From NCBI RefSeq assembly GCF_002177115.1, contig NZ_MVAG01000091.1, forward strand, positions 1 to 64,000: a stretch of DNA of 64,000 nucleotides. The letters run 5' to 3'. This DNA comes from Chryseobacterium mucoviscidosis (GTDB taxonomy: Bacteria; Bacteroidota; Bacteroidia; Flavobacteriales; Weeksellaceae). The position numbers and the translations under genes are program-made. Under the pieces are notes generated by a model, which worked only from the letters and a program-made list of their open reading frames with translations, did no database searches and had not been told where the DNA came from. Numbering within the stretch: the first letter of the stretch is position 1; each line of letters starts with the position of its first letter. Positions 22,801 through 30,514 of this stretch are shown here, in pieces.

Positions 22801-23600
22801 TATTTCCCTTTATACTCAGGTTTTCTTTTCTGTAAAAAGGCACTTACTCCTTCTTTAAAGTCTTCTGTTTCTGCAGCTTTCTGTTGCAGATCGCCTTCTA
22901 ATTCCAACTGCTGCTTCAGCGTATTGTCGTAAGAATGCGCAAATGCTTTTTTGGTTAATTTTAAACCAACTGTAGGCATATTGGATACTCTTTCTAAAAT
23001 TTCCAGTGATTTTGAACTGAATTCTTCCTCATTGAAAACTTCAGCAACCAAACCGTATGATTTAGATTCTTCCGCGGATAATTTTTTTCCGGTAAATGCT
23101 AAATAATTGGCTAATTGTCTTCCCAGTAATTTTGGTAAAAAATAGGTTCCACCCGTATCTGGAATCAATCCGATATTGGAGAAAGCCTGAGCAAAATAAG
23201 CTTTTTCATTTGCCAGAACAAAATCGCAGATCAACGCCAACATCGCTCCGGCTCCAACTGCAGGACCATTTACCAACGCTACAACCGGTTTTTTGCAGTG
23301 GGTAATTTCCATTACCAAAGGATTGTAATAATCTGTTACAATTTTTCTGATGATATCGTTGTCATGATGTTCATTACCCTGAACAAAAGCATCATCAAGA
23401 TTCTGACCGGAACAAAAAGCTCTTCCTCTTCCGGAAATTGCCACACATCTTACTGCAGGATCTTCACTGCATTCTTTTACAAAATCTTTCAGATCTGATA
23501 AAGACGGCTTTGTAAGCGCGTTCATGGTATCCGGCTGATTGAGATAAGCAATTTTAAGTTTTCCGTCGAAATGCGACTCAATATCGAGTTGTGTATACAT
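22800..23600 (-). CDS. paaG: 2-(1,2-epoxy-1,2-dihydrophenyl)acetyl-CoA isomerase
   Basis: A 266-residue crotonase-fold enzyme that converts ring-1,2-epoxyphenylacetyl-CoA to oxepin-CoA. The oxyanion segments are GRGRAFCSGQNLDD (about 58-71) and NGPAVGAGAMLALICD (about 108-123). The Asp in GLIPDTGGTYFLP (about 144-156) is characteristic of PaaG-type isomerases, where hydratases have Glu. The start MYTQLDIE fits. It is the only crotonase member in the cluster, so PaaF is absent locally. Confidence 0.9.
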   Translation of the reverse strand: MYTQLDIESHFDGKLKIAYLNQPDTMNALTKPSLSDLKDFVKECSEDPAVRCVAISGRGRAFCSGQNLDDAFVQGNEHHDNDIIRKIVTDYYNPLVMEITHCKKPVVALVNGPAVGAGAMLALICDFVLANEKAYFAQAFSNIGLIPDTGGTYFLPKLLGRQLANYLAFTGKKLSAEESKSYGLVAEVFNEEEFSSKSLEILERVSNMPTVGLKLTKKAFAHSYDNTLKQQLELEGDLQQKAAETEDFKEGVSAFLQKRKPEYKGK

Positions 23601-23615
23601 AGTTTATAATTTTTT

Positions 23616-23693
23616 AATTTGAAAATTAGACAATTTGAAAATTTTAGTTCACTACTAATTTACTCGTTTTCAAATTAGCACATTTTCAAATTG
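23616..23693. repeat. paa intergenic inverted-repeat element, copy D
   Basis: Left arm AATTTGAAAATTAGACAATT, right arm GTTTTCAAATTAGCACATTT followed by TCAAATT. It lies between paaG and paaD. Confidence 0.85.
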
Positions 23694-23694
23694 T

Positions 23695-24159
23695 TTAGTG
23701 ACATTTAAAATAGTCAAAAGGTTCTAAACAGTCTAAACACTGATACGAAGCCTTACATAAGGTAGATCCGAATCTGCTGATCTGTTTTGAGTTCAAGGAA
23801 CCGCAACGCGGACATTTTTTAGGTTTCCCGATATGATGCTCGTCGGCTCCTTTTTCGGGAGGTGTAATTCCGTATACCCGAAGTTTTTCTCTCGCTTCAT
23901 CGGTTAACCAGTCCGTCGTCCAGATCGGAAACATTTTGGTCACCACTTTCGCTTCCCATCCGTTTTCCTTCATAATTTTGATGATGTCTTCCTCAATGGT
24001 AAACATGGCGGGACAGGCAGAATAAGTAGGCGTAATGGTTACTTCGCAGGAATTCTCGCCAGTAATTTTCGCCTCTCTTACAATACCCAATTCCACGATA
24101 TTAATTACCGGAATTTCCGGATCGGGAACCATTTCTAATATTTCTAAAGGATTTTTCAT
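23695..24159 (-). CDS. paaD: Phenylacetyl-CoA epoxidase subunit PaaD
   Basis: A 154-residue protein of the MetQ/SufT-like (DUF59) family needed for assembly or maturation of the PaaABCE epoxidase. MKNPLEILEMVPDPEIPV at the chosen start (24159) is canonical. An upstream in-frame ATG at 24222 would translate the repeat element and is rejected. DUF59 core: VNIVELGIVRE, TPTYSACPAMFTIEED. The C-terminal zinc/Fe-S Cys motif is visible as CPRCGS (about 118) with further Cys in STLCKASYQCLDCLEPF. Repeat copies D and E flank the gene. Confidence 0.93.
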   Translation of the reverse strand: MKNPLEILEMVPDPEIPVINIVELGIVREAKITGENSCEVTITPTYSACPAMFTIEEDIIKIMKENGWEAKVVTKMFPIWTTDWLTDEAREKLRVYGITPPEKGADEHHIGKPKKCPRCGSLNSKQISRFGSTLCKASYQCLDCLEPFDYFKCH

Positions 24160-24162
24160 AAT

Positions 24163-24242
24163 TAATTTGAAAATTTGAAAATTTGGGTAATTTGAAAATT
24201 TATGGCACTCCTCAATTTTCAAATTAGCACATTTTCAAATTA
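24163..24242. repeat. paa intergenic inverted-repeat element, copy E
   Basis: AATTTGAAAATTTGAAAATT begins 4 bases upstream of the paaD start. The right arm is AATTTTCAAATTAGCACATT followed by TTCAAATT. It lies between paaD and paaC. Confidence 0.85.
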
Positions 24243-24256
24243 ACTCATTGATTTTT

Positions 24257-25006
24257 TTACCAAGTACAGCCCGGATAAGCTCTCTGCATATACTGCAATT
24301 CACAAAGGATATATCCAAAATATTCTGTGTGATATCCTGTTCTGGATTTTGGCTGCATGAAAGGATTTGTAGGATATTCTAACTGGAAATCTGCAAAATC
24401 TTTTTGGGTGATCGCTAAAAATTCTTCATAAAGAGCATCGGTATTCGGAGCAATATTTAAAGCGACCAAATCATCTTCTCCTTCTGTTTTTGCAAATAAA
24501 CCTTTGGTGTATTCCCAGATATTTTCAATGGCTTTTACCAGACGGCTCTTACTTTCTTCTGTTCCCTGAGCAAAAATTTTCATCCAGGAAGCAGCGTGCG
24601 TGTAATGGTATTTTACCTCTTTTAATGATTTTTGAGCAATCGCTGCCAATTCTTCATTGGCTGAATTGGACAATGCTTCATACATCAGTTTCTGATATAC
24701 TGCAAAAACATACACTTTTAAAATCGTCTGGGCATAATCTTCGTTCGGAAGTTCTGTCCAATGTGCATTCACATATTCGTGTTCATATCTTAAAAAGGCT
24801 ATATCATCTTCAGATTTTCCATCGTCTAAAAGTCTTGAAGCGTAAACGTAAAAGTTGTTCGCCTGACCAAGTTCATCCAGCGCAATATTCGTTAATGCAA
24901 TATCTTCCTCCAGATAAGGACCTTCACCGCACCACGCAGACAAACGTTGTCCCATAATGAAACTGTCGTCTGCCAATTTTAATAAATAATTATATAATGG
25001 GTTCAT
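24257..25006 (-). CDS. paaC: Phenylacetyl-CoA epoxidase subunit PaaC
   Basis: A 249-residue ferritin-like structural subunit of the PaaABCE epoxidase. It pairs with PaaA in a heterodimer but lacks a full set of diiron ligands. DDSFIMGQRLSAWCGEGPYL (about 13-32) and LTNIALDELGQANNFYVYA are typical. The C-terminal GYHTEYFGYILCELQYMQRA and PGCTW match the family end. It is separated from PaaB by repeat copy F. Confidence 0.93.
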   Translation of the reverse strand: MNPLYNYLLKLADDSFIMGQRLSAWCGEGPYLEEDIALTNIALDELGQANNFYVYASRLLDDGKSEDDIAFLRYEHEYVNAHWTELPNEDYAQTILKVYVFAVYQKLMYEALSNSANEELAAIAQKSLKEVKYHYTHAASWMKIFAQGTEESKSRLVKAIENIWEYTKGLFAKTEGEDDLVALNIAPNTDALYEEFLAITQKDFADFQLEYPTNPFMQPKSRTGYHTEYFGYILCELQYMQRAYPGCTW

Positions 25007-25014
25007 TGTTTTTT

Positions 25015-25134
25015 AATTTGAAAATTTGAGAATTAGTTAATTTGAAAATTGATTTATTGTCTTAATTGAAAAATTGAAAATAATTAATGTGTTAAGGTCA
25101 TTTTCTAATTTTCAAATTAGCACATTTTCAAATT
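25015..25134. repeat. paa intergenic inverted-repeat element, copy F
   Basis: A long copy with left arms AATTTGAAAATTTGAGAATT and TTAATTTGAAAATTGATT, a middle TTAAGGTCATTTTC and the standard right arm. The middle is shared with copy G. Confidence 0.85.
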
Positions 25135-25142
25135 GAATCAAT

Positions 25143-25424
25143 CTACATATTTTTTACATCGTTCGGGATCTCGTAGAAGGTTGGGTGACGGTATAATTTG
25201 TCATCAGCCGGATCGAAAAATGCTTCTTTATCCACTCCTTCTGAAGTTACGATGTATTTACTTGGAACTACCCAAACTGAAGTTCCCTCTTTTCTTCTTG
25301 TATAAACGTCTCTTGCGTTCTGTAAAGCCATTTCTGCTGTTGGCGCCTGTACAATTCCAACGTGTTTGTGAGATAACCCCGGTTTAGTCTGAATAAACAC
25401 TTCCCACATATCTAAATTTGCCAT
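25143..25424 (-). CDS. paaB: Phenylacetyl-CoA epoxidase subunit PaaB
   Basis: A 93-residue small bridging subunit of the PaaABCE epoxidase. DMWEVFIQTKPGLSHKHVG (about 5-23) and AEMALQNARDVYTRRKEG (about 30-47) are hallmark sequences, and SVWVVPSKYIVTS follows. It joins two PaaAC heterodimers in the complex. Copies F and G of the repeat flank it. Confidence 0.95.
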   Translation of the reverse strand: MANLDMWEVFIQTKPGLSHKHVGIVQAPTAEMALQNARDVYTRRKEGTSVWVVPSKYIVTSEGVDKEAFFDPADDKLYRHPTFYEIPNDVKNM

Positions 25425-25428
25425 AATT

Positions 25429-25549
25429 AATTTGAAAATTTGAAAATTCGTTAATTTGAAAATTGATTAAGTGTCGTAATTGAAAATTTGATCGTAAATA
25501 AAACCGCTAAGGTCATTTTCAAATTTTCAAATTAGCACATTTTCAAATT
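25429..25549. repeat. paa intergenic inverted-repeat element, copy G
   Basis: Nearly the same structure as copy F, including the middle CTAAGGTCATTTTC. The left arm begins 4 bases upstream of the paaB start codon. It lies between paaB and paaA. Confidence 0.85.
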
Positions 25550-26486
25550 ATATTACCTCTTTTTGTTGTTTTTCAGCGAAAGCTGCCGCCGCTTCTTTTA
25601 CCCAGGAATTCTCTCTTTGAGCTTTTCTTTTGGTTTCGATACGCTTTTTGTTGGCAGGACCATTTCCTTTTAAGATTTCCATAAATTCATCCCAAGGAAG
25701 TTCCCCGAAATCGTAATGCTGTCTTTCTTCGTTCCATTTCAGATCTTTATCCGGAATGGTTAATCCTAAAAATTCAGCCTGAGCAACCGTAACGTCGATA
25801 AATCTCTGACGAAGACTGTCGTTGCTTTCTCTTTTCACTCTGTAATTCATAGAGATTTTAGAGTTTGGTGAACTGTCATCATTCGGACCAAACATCATTA
25901 AAGCCGGCCACCAGAAACGGTTTAACGAAGCCTGAGCCATTTCTTTCTGCTGTTTTGTACCGCGGCAAAGAGCCATTAAAATTTCATAACCCTGTCTTTG
26001 GTGGAAAGATTCTTCTTTACAGATTTTCACCATCGCTCTTGAGTAAGGACCGTAAGAATTCCCCATCAGCATGACCTGATTCATGATTGCAGCACCATCA
26101 ACCAACCAACCGATGGCACCGATATCTGCCCAGCTTAAAGTCGGATAGTTGAAGATACTTGAATATTTCGCTTTTCCTGAAAGCATATCTTCGTACGTTG
26201 CATCTCTGTCGGCTCTGATGGATCCATCACCTAAAGTTTCGGTTGCAGAATAAAGGTATAAACCGTGACCTGCCTCATCCTGAACCTTCGCCAGAAGAGC
26301 CATTTTTCTTCTCAAAGAAGGTGCTCTGGAAATCCAGTTGGCTTCCGGCAGCATTCCGACAATTTCAGAATGTGCGTGCTGTGAAATCTGACGAACCAAG
26401 AGTTTTCTGTAATCATCGGGCATTACATCTTTTGGCTCTACTTTATTTTCGTCGTGTACATACTGTACAAATTTTTCTAAATCCAT
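25548..26486 (-). CDS. paaA: Phenylacetyl-CoA epoxidase catalytic subunit PaaA
   Basis: The catalytic diiron subunit (312 residues) that epoxidises the aromatic ring of phenylacetyl-CoA with O2. The E-x-x-H pairs of the bacterial multicomponent monooxygenase-like fold appear as [17 protein letters not shown] (about 71-87) and [13 protein letters not shown] (about 153-165). [17 protein letters not shown] and [18 protein letters not shown] are family-specific. Repeat copies G and H flank it. The start MDLEKFVQY is canonical. Confidence 0.96.
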   Translation of the reverse strand: MDLEKFVQYVHDENKVEPKDVMPDDYRKLLVRQISQHAHSEIVGMLPEANWISRAPSLRRKMALLAKVQDEAGHGLYLYSATETLGDGSIRADRDATYEDMLSGKAKYSSIFNYPTLSWADIGAIGWLVDGAAIMNQVMLMGNSYGPYSRAMVKICKEESFHQRQGYEILMALCRGTKQQKEMAQASLNRFWWPALMMFGPNDDSSPNSKISMNYRVKRESNDSLRQRFIDVTVAQAEFLGLTIPDKDLKWNEERQHYDFGELPWDEFMEILKGNGPANKKRIETKRKAQRENSWVKEAAAAFAEKQQKEVI

Positions 26487-26493
26487 CTTTTTA

Positions 26494-26595
26494 AATTTGA
26501 AAATTAATTAATTTGAAAATTTGAGAATTAGGCAATTTGAAATTAAAACACAATCATGGCATTTTCAAATTGGCACATTGGCTCATTTCCAAATT
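26494..26595. repeat. paa intergenic inverted-repeat element, copy H
   Basis: AATTTGAAAATTAATTAATT and AATTTGAGAATTAGGC on the left, CATTTTCAAATTGGCACATT and TTTCCAAATTG on the right. More diverged than F and G. It lies between paaA and paaE. Confidence 0.8.
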
Positions 26596-26598
26596 GAT

Positions 26599-27684
26599 TT
26601 AAACATCATAATTAAGCATCACCACGTTGGTTGTCGGGTGACACTGGCAGGTAAGAACGTAACCTCGGGCTACTTCTTCTTCGGTAAGCGCGTAGTTTTT
26701 TTCCATGAAGACTTCGCCTTCCAAAACTTCGGCTTTACATGTACAGCACACTCCTCCTTTACACGCAAAAGGTACAGGAAGATTGTCTTTCAATGCTTTA
26801 TCTAAGATACTCTCTTTTTTTGAATTCAAATGGAAAGAATATTCATCATCGTCAATGATTACCGTAACCATACTTTCAATATTGGCAATGGCCTTGAATT
26901 CGTCGCTCATTTCCTCCGTATTTTCTTCGTCAGGAGCAGTGAAATATTCAAATAGAACCTGAATTGCCGGAACTTTTTTATCTTTCTTCAAATAATCTGC
27001 AATTCCTTTGATCATTTCAGAAGGTCCGCAAATGAAATACGTGGCTTCTTTTACATCAATATCTGCATATCTTTCAAATAAATGTTCCAGTTTTTCAGGA
27101 GAAATTCTTCCTTCAAAAATCGGGTCTTCATGCTTTTCACGGCTTACGAGATAAACTACTTTCAATCTTCCGTTGAACTGCTCCACCAATTTATCGATCT
27201 CAGCCTTTTTCATCACGTGATTCATGCTTCTATTGCTGTAGAACAGGTACGCGTTGGAATTCGGCTCCTGATAAAGACTTTCTTTAATATTTGATAAAAC
27301 CGGAGAAATTCCGCTTCCTGCCGCCAAACCAATGTATGTTTTTACGTTTGTCGGATGATAAGATGTGTTGAAACCGCCCATCGGAGGCATTACCTCAAGA
27401 ATTTCATCCATGTGAAGATGCTCGTTGAAATAACCGGAAACTTTTCCGCCTTCCAATAATTTCACTAAAACTTCCAGCGTGTTGCTTTTTTCACTCGGCG
27501 CATTGCAAATGGAGTAAGAACGTCTTTCTTCATTTCCGTTAATCATCATTCGGAAATTAAGATACTGCCCCTGTTTGAATCTGAATTTATCTTTCAGCTC
27601 TTCAGGGATTTCAACCGCTACATTTACTGCATCGTTGGTATCTTTCTGAACTTTTACCGTTTTAAGTTTATAAAATGAATTCAT
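26599..27684 (-). CDS. paaE: Phenylacetyl-CoA epoxidase reductase PaaE
   Basis: A 361-residue NADPH-dependent flavin/Fe-S reductase that feeds electrons to PaaA. FAD domain with RRSYSICNAP (about 54-63). NAD domain with GLAAGSGISPVLSNIKE (about 119-135) and FICGPSEMI. C-terminal plant-type 2Fe-2S ferredoxin with cysteines in FACKGGVCCTCKAEV and LTCQCHP. It starts one base before the paaK stop, so the two are translationally coupled. Confidence 0.95.
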   Translation of the reverse strand: MNSFYKLKTVKVQKDTNDAVNVAVEIPEELKDKFRFKQGQYLNFRMMINGNEERRSYSICNAPSEKSNTLEVLVKLLEGGKVSGYFNEHLHMDEILEVMPPMGGFNTSYHPTNVKTYIGLAAGSGISPVLSNIKESLYQEPNSNAYLFYSNRSMNHVMKKAEIDKLVEQFNGRLKVVYLVSREKHEDPIFEGRISPEKLEHLFERYADIDVKEATYFICGPSEMIKGIADYLKKDKKVPAIQVLFEYFTAPDEENTEEMSDEFKAIANIESMVTVIIDDDEYSFHLNSKKESILDKALKDNLPVPFACKGGVCCTCKAEVLEGEVFMEKNYALTEEEVARGYVLTCQCHPTTNVVMLNYDV

Positions 27685-29001
27685 TTATTTTTTAAGTATT
27701 CTGTTAATTTTTCCACCTTCGCATTTCGGAAGACTGTCCTGAGCATGAATTTTCACTTTTGTGGTAATTCCTACCCTCTTTTTTATTTCGTTTTCTATAC
27801 TTTTTTCAAAGCTTCCGACAAAAATAACATAATCGTCGGTATTTTGATTTAAATTTTTCGAGGCGATCAATTCGTCACCAATTTCAACATCAATATCCAG
27901 TGCAACACACATTTGTTCCTTCTCAACAGGAGTTAAATAATAGTTCGGAACGACTCCTTCCACATGAGAAAATGCTTCTTCAATCTGACTTGGATAAACA
28001 TTTACCCCTCTTACAATCAGCATATCATCGGCTCTTCCCAAAATCGGACGCATTTTTACCATCGTTCTTTTACCATTTTCGTCATAGTAAAGACTTGTGA
28101 TATCATTTGTCCAGTAACGCAGAAGCGGCATTGCTTTCTTCGTTAAAGTCGTAATCACCAAAACGCCTTCTTCACCAAACGGAACTGGCTCTTTTGTAAC
28201 CGGATCGAGAATTTCGGGGTAAAAATGGTCTTCCCAAATGTAAGAACCTCCTTTTTCTTCAAAATCTTCCATCGAAACACCCGGCCCTATAATTTCACTT
28301 AATCCGTAAATATTGGTTGCATGAACGCCTAATCTTTCTTCAATATGCTGTCTGATTAATTCCGTCCAAGGCTCTGAACCTAAAACGGCATATTTTAAAC
28401 TGATTTCTTCTGCGGGGATTCCTCTTTTAGCAAATTCATCAGCAATGGTTAAAGAGTAAGATGGCGAACAGCAGATTACTTCGGGTTGAAAATCCATGAT
28501 GAGATCAACCTGTCTCGCCGTCATTCCTCCCGAAATCGGAAGAACGCTCATTCCCAGTTTTTCCGCTCCGTAATGCAATCCCAATCCGCCCGTGAAGATT
28601 CCGTAACCATATGCATTATGCAACTGCATTCCCGGTTTCGCGCCTGCTGCGTTCAAAGATCTCGCCACGACTTCGCTGAATAAATCAACATCTTCTTTTG
28701 TATATCCCACTACCGTCGGTTTTCCCGTTGTTCCGCTTGAACAGTGAATTCTCTGCAGTTCATTCTTCGGAACAGTAAATAAACCAAACGGATAGTTGTC
28801 TCTCAAATCCTGTTTGTAGGTTATCGGAAGTTTGGTAATATCTTCGATCGACCTTATTTCCTGTGGAGATATTCCTGATTCTTTAAATTTTCTTTTATAA
28901 AACTCCGACTTCTCCCCAAGATAGCTTACCAAATTTGCCAACCGCTCAGACTGAAGCTGTCTCAACTGATCGAGCTTAAGATATTCAACACCAAAATCCA
29001 T
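27685..29001 (-). CDS. paaK: Phenylacetate-CoA ligase
   Basis: A 438-residue AMP-forming ligase that makes phenylacetyl-CoA, the entry step of the pathway. The nucleotide-binding loop is HCSSGTTGKPTVVGYTKEDV (about 86-105). The Y-G-x-G-x-F block (NAYGYGIFTGGLGLHYGAEK), YGLSEIIGPG and GRADDMLIVRGVNVYPSQIE in the C-terminal domain complete the pattern. It is the first gene of the operon; a palindrome and a TTTG/TAAATTTA promoter lie just upstream (29008-29055). Confidence 0.95.
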   Translation of the reverse strand: MDFGVEYLKLDQLRQLQSERLANLVSYLGEKSEFYKRKFKESGISPQEIRSIEDITKLPITYKQDLRDNYPFGLFTVPKNELQRIHCSSGTTGKPTVVGYTKEDVDLFSEVVARSLNAAGAKPGMQLHNAYGYGIFTGGLGLHYGAEKLGMSVLPISGGMTARQVDLIMDFQPEVICCSPSYSLTIADEFAKRGIPAEEISLKYAVLGSEPWTELIRQHIEERLGVHATNIYGLSEIIGPGVSMEDFEEKGGSYIWEDHFYPEILDPVTKEPVPFGEEGVLVITTLTKKAMPLLRYWTNDITSLYYDENGKRTMVKMRPILGRADDMLIVRGVNVYPSQIEEAFSHVEGVVPNYYLTPVEKEQMCVALDIDVEIGDELIASKNLNQNTDDYVIFVGSFEKSIENEIKKRVGITTKVKIHAQDSLPKCEGGKINRILKK

Positions 29002-29007
29002 AACTAA

Positions 29008-29055
29008 CTAACATTTGTTAGGTGTAAATTTAAAAAGATTTTGGAACGTGACAAA
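29008..29055 (-). promoter_or_regulatory. paaK promoter and candidate PaaR operator
   Basis: CTAACA-TT-TGTTAG at 29008-29021 is a perfect 14-base palindrome 6 bases before the paaK start. It resembles TetR-family operators that contain TAACA/TGTTA half-sites. Upstream on the minus strand, TTTG (29052-29055) and TAAATTTA (29025-29032) are 19 bases apart, an acceptable -33/-7 pair. The palindrome would cover the transcription start, as expected for PaaR repression relieved by phenylacetyl-CoA. Confidence 0.6.
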
Positions 29056-29145
29056 ATTTTTATGATTTTCGTCAGATTTTTAATGATTCTAAATAGTTAA
29101 GGCTAAGATTGAGGTTTAGTTTAAGCATGATTTTAATGAGGATTT

Positions 29146-29331
29146 TGTCATTCAGTACATAGACAGAAAGTCTACGAACGCAGTTCAGAAGTGAAGTGAA
29201 AAATCTGTTTTTATTTAATGTTTAGTAGATTTCTCCTTCGTCGAAATGACAGCTTACTGCATAATCAGAATTGAATAGAGTAAAATAATCTTAAAATAAT
29301 TGTGAGATTCTTCCTTCGTCAGAATGACAGT
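29146..29331. repeat. GTCATTCTGACGAAGG-type inverted repeats (one and a half copies)
   Basis: A degenerate copy starts TGTCATTCAGTACA and ends CCTTCGTCGAAATGACAG (29252). A second right half reads GATTCTTCCTTCGTCAGAAT then GACAG (29305-29331). The same family occurs at 47575-47652. Confidence 0.7.
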
Positions 29332-29339
29332 TAAACGGT

Positions 29340-29918
29340 TTATTTTTTTTGATTTCCCAGTAAACCGAAAAGAATTTTATCCCTAATTTCATCGGTGATA
29401 TCAGAACCAGAATCAATATTTCTTTTGAACCAGAAATAGGAATTGTTTAAGGTATGAAGAATAAATCTCGTGGTAAAAGCGGGTGATCTTAATTCCCAGT
29501 TTTCAGCGGTATAAATTTCAGAAATCAACTGTTCAACTTCCTGCTGATAATTTTTTCTTAATTCGATAAACTCTGGTAATCTCTCTTCAAGATGCTTCCA
29601 TTCATTGGAATAAATGTGCGTGACATCACGGTTTTGAAGAACAACCGACAAATGTTTTTCAATAAAAAGATTGAGCTTTTCCTTTGGTGGAATATTGGTG
29701 TTTTTTACATCCTGAAGTTCATCAAAAAATTCCTGCGCGATGCCGAAACAGATCCATTCGAGAATTTCTTCCTTTGAGCGGATGTGTGCATATAAAGAAG
29801 CTGCTTTGATATTCAGTCTGGTTGCCAAATCCCGCACAGAGCTTCCCATGTAGCCTTTCTCCTTGAAAAGTTCCACGGCAACATCTAAAATTTTCTTCTG
29901 TTTTTCTTTAAGCTCCAT
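29340..29918 (-). CDS. paaR: TetR-family regulator of phenylacetate degradation
   Basis: A 192-residue TetR/AcrR regulator. The N-terminal HTH is KILDVAVELFKEKGYMGSSV, RDLATRLNIKAASLYAHIRS, with KEEILEWI after it. The C-terminal ligand domain is helical, as in PaaR, which releases DNA when phenylacetyl-CoA binds. It lies upstream of and codirectional with paaK, with a TACTTTTG -7 box at 29930-29937. The assignment as PaaR is by family and location. Confidence 0.85.
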   Translation of the reverse strand: MELKEKQKKILDVAVELFKEKGYMGSSVRDLATRLNIKAASLYAHIRSKEEILEWICFGIAQEFFDELQDVKNTNIPPKEKLNLFIEKHLSVVLQNRDVTHIYSNEWKHLEERLPEFIELRKNYQQEVEQLISEIYTAENWELRSPAFTTRFILHTLNNSYFWFKRNIDSGSDITDEIRDKILFGLLGNQKK

Positions 29919-29929
29919 TTGTAAAAACG

Positions 29930-29937
29930 CAAAAGTA
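29930..29937 (-). promoter_or_regulatory. Candidate -7 box for paaR
   Basis: Minus strand TACTTTTG (TAnnTTTG), 11 bases before the start codon, so the 5' leader would be very short. No clear -33. Confidence 0.45.
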
Positions 29938-30046
29938 ATTATTTTGATTTTAATATTTGATTTTGAGAATATGATTTTTAAACTAAAAATTAAAAGCCAT
30001 ACACTGCATAATACTTTTTCAAAATGATGAAATGAAAAATTACTTA

Positions 30047-30174
30047 AACCATTAAGAAGATTTAAGATGTTAAGTTTAATTAAGAAAAAATCAATAGATT
30101 TTTAATATGCATTATTTTGGAAAGCGAAGCAACTCTTAAATATTCTAAACTTCTTAATTAAAATCTTAATGGTT
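30047..30174. repeat. AACCATTAAG-type inverted-repeat element, copy 1
   Basis: It begins AACCATTAAGAAGATTTAAG and ends with its near reverse complement AAATCTTAATGGTT, with inner TTAAG/CTTAA matches. The whole 128 bases could fold as a long imperfect hairpin. A second copy is at 41002-41117. Confidence 0.75.
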
Positions 30175-30257
30175 CAATCAAAAAATAAGGTTAGACGTAT
30201 TTTGAGATTCAACCCAATCTGACGGTTCTTCCGATAATTTTCACTTAAATTCTTCGA

Positions 30258-30314
30258 TTCGGAAATTTTGTCTTTCCAAAATAGATTTAAAATAAATATT
30301 TCGGAAATTTTGTC
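30258..30314 (+). promoter_or_regulatory. Two 15-base direct repeats upstream of clpB
   Basis: TTCGGAAATTTTGTC occurs exactly at 30258-30272 and again at 30300-30314, 42 bases apart (four helical turns). They lie about 200-260 bases before clpB and on the same DNA face. A regulatory role is possible but unproven. Confidence 0.4.
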
Positions 30315-30514
30315 CAATATTTTTAAAAATTCAACAATAGAATACTTTTTGCGATAATGTACCTGAATTAAATGATTAAATAAAGATTAAGGGCATCAGA
30401 AATTAGAAAATCTGATTAAAAAATTAACATTTATTTGACTCTTATGGTCTGAAATCTGATGTCTAAAATCTAAAATTGGAAACTAAAAATTAAAGAATCA
30501 AAAATATACAAAAT

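Larger units (their letters stand above)
29002..29339. other. Gap between paaR and paaK
   Basis: Gene-free 338 bases. It holds the paaK control region at its left end, then one GTCATTC...GAATGACA inverted-repeat element (29146-29252) and a half-copy (29305-29331). No open frame of interest. Confidence 0.7.
29919..30514. other. Gene-free region between paaR and clpB
   Basis: About 600 bases without a credible gene. It contains the paaR promoter, the AACCATTAAG inverted-repeat element at 30047-30174, and a pair of 15-base direct repeats at 30258 and 30300 in the clpB upstream region. Confidence 0.7.

Noticed and set aside
24160..24222. Upstream ATG (24222) as the start of paaD
   Set aside because: The added 21 residues are the translation of the repeat element; the canonical PaaD start MKNPLEILEM lies at 24159.
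17194..26595. AATTTGAAAATT repeats as a CRISPR array
   Set aside because: Spacing is irregular, units lie in separate intergenic gaps of an operon, and no cas genes are present.
29919..30514. Possible ncRNA in the 600-base gap before clpB
   Set aside because: The only structure is the imperfect inverted-repeat element; no promoter-terminator pair outlines a separate transcript.
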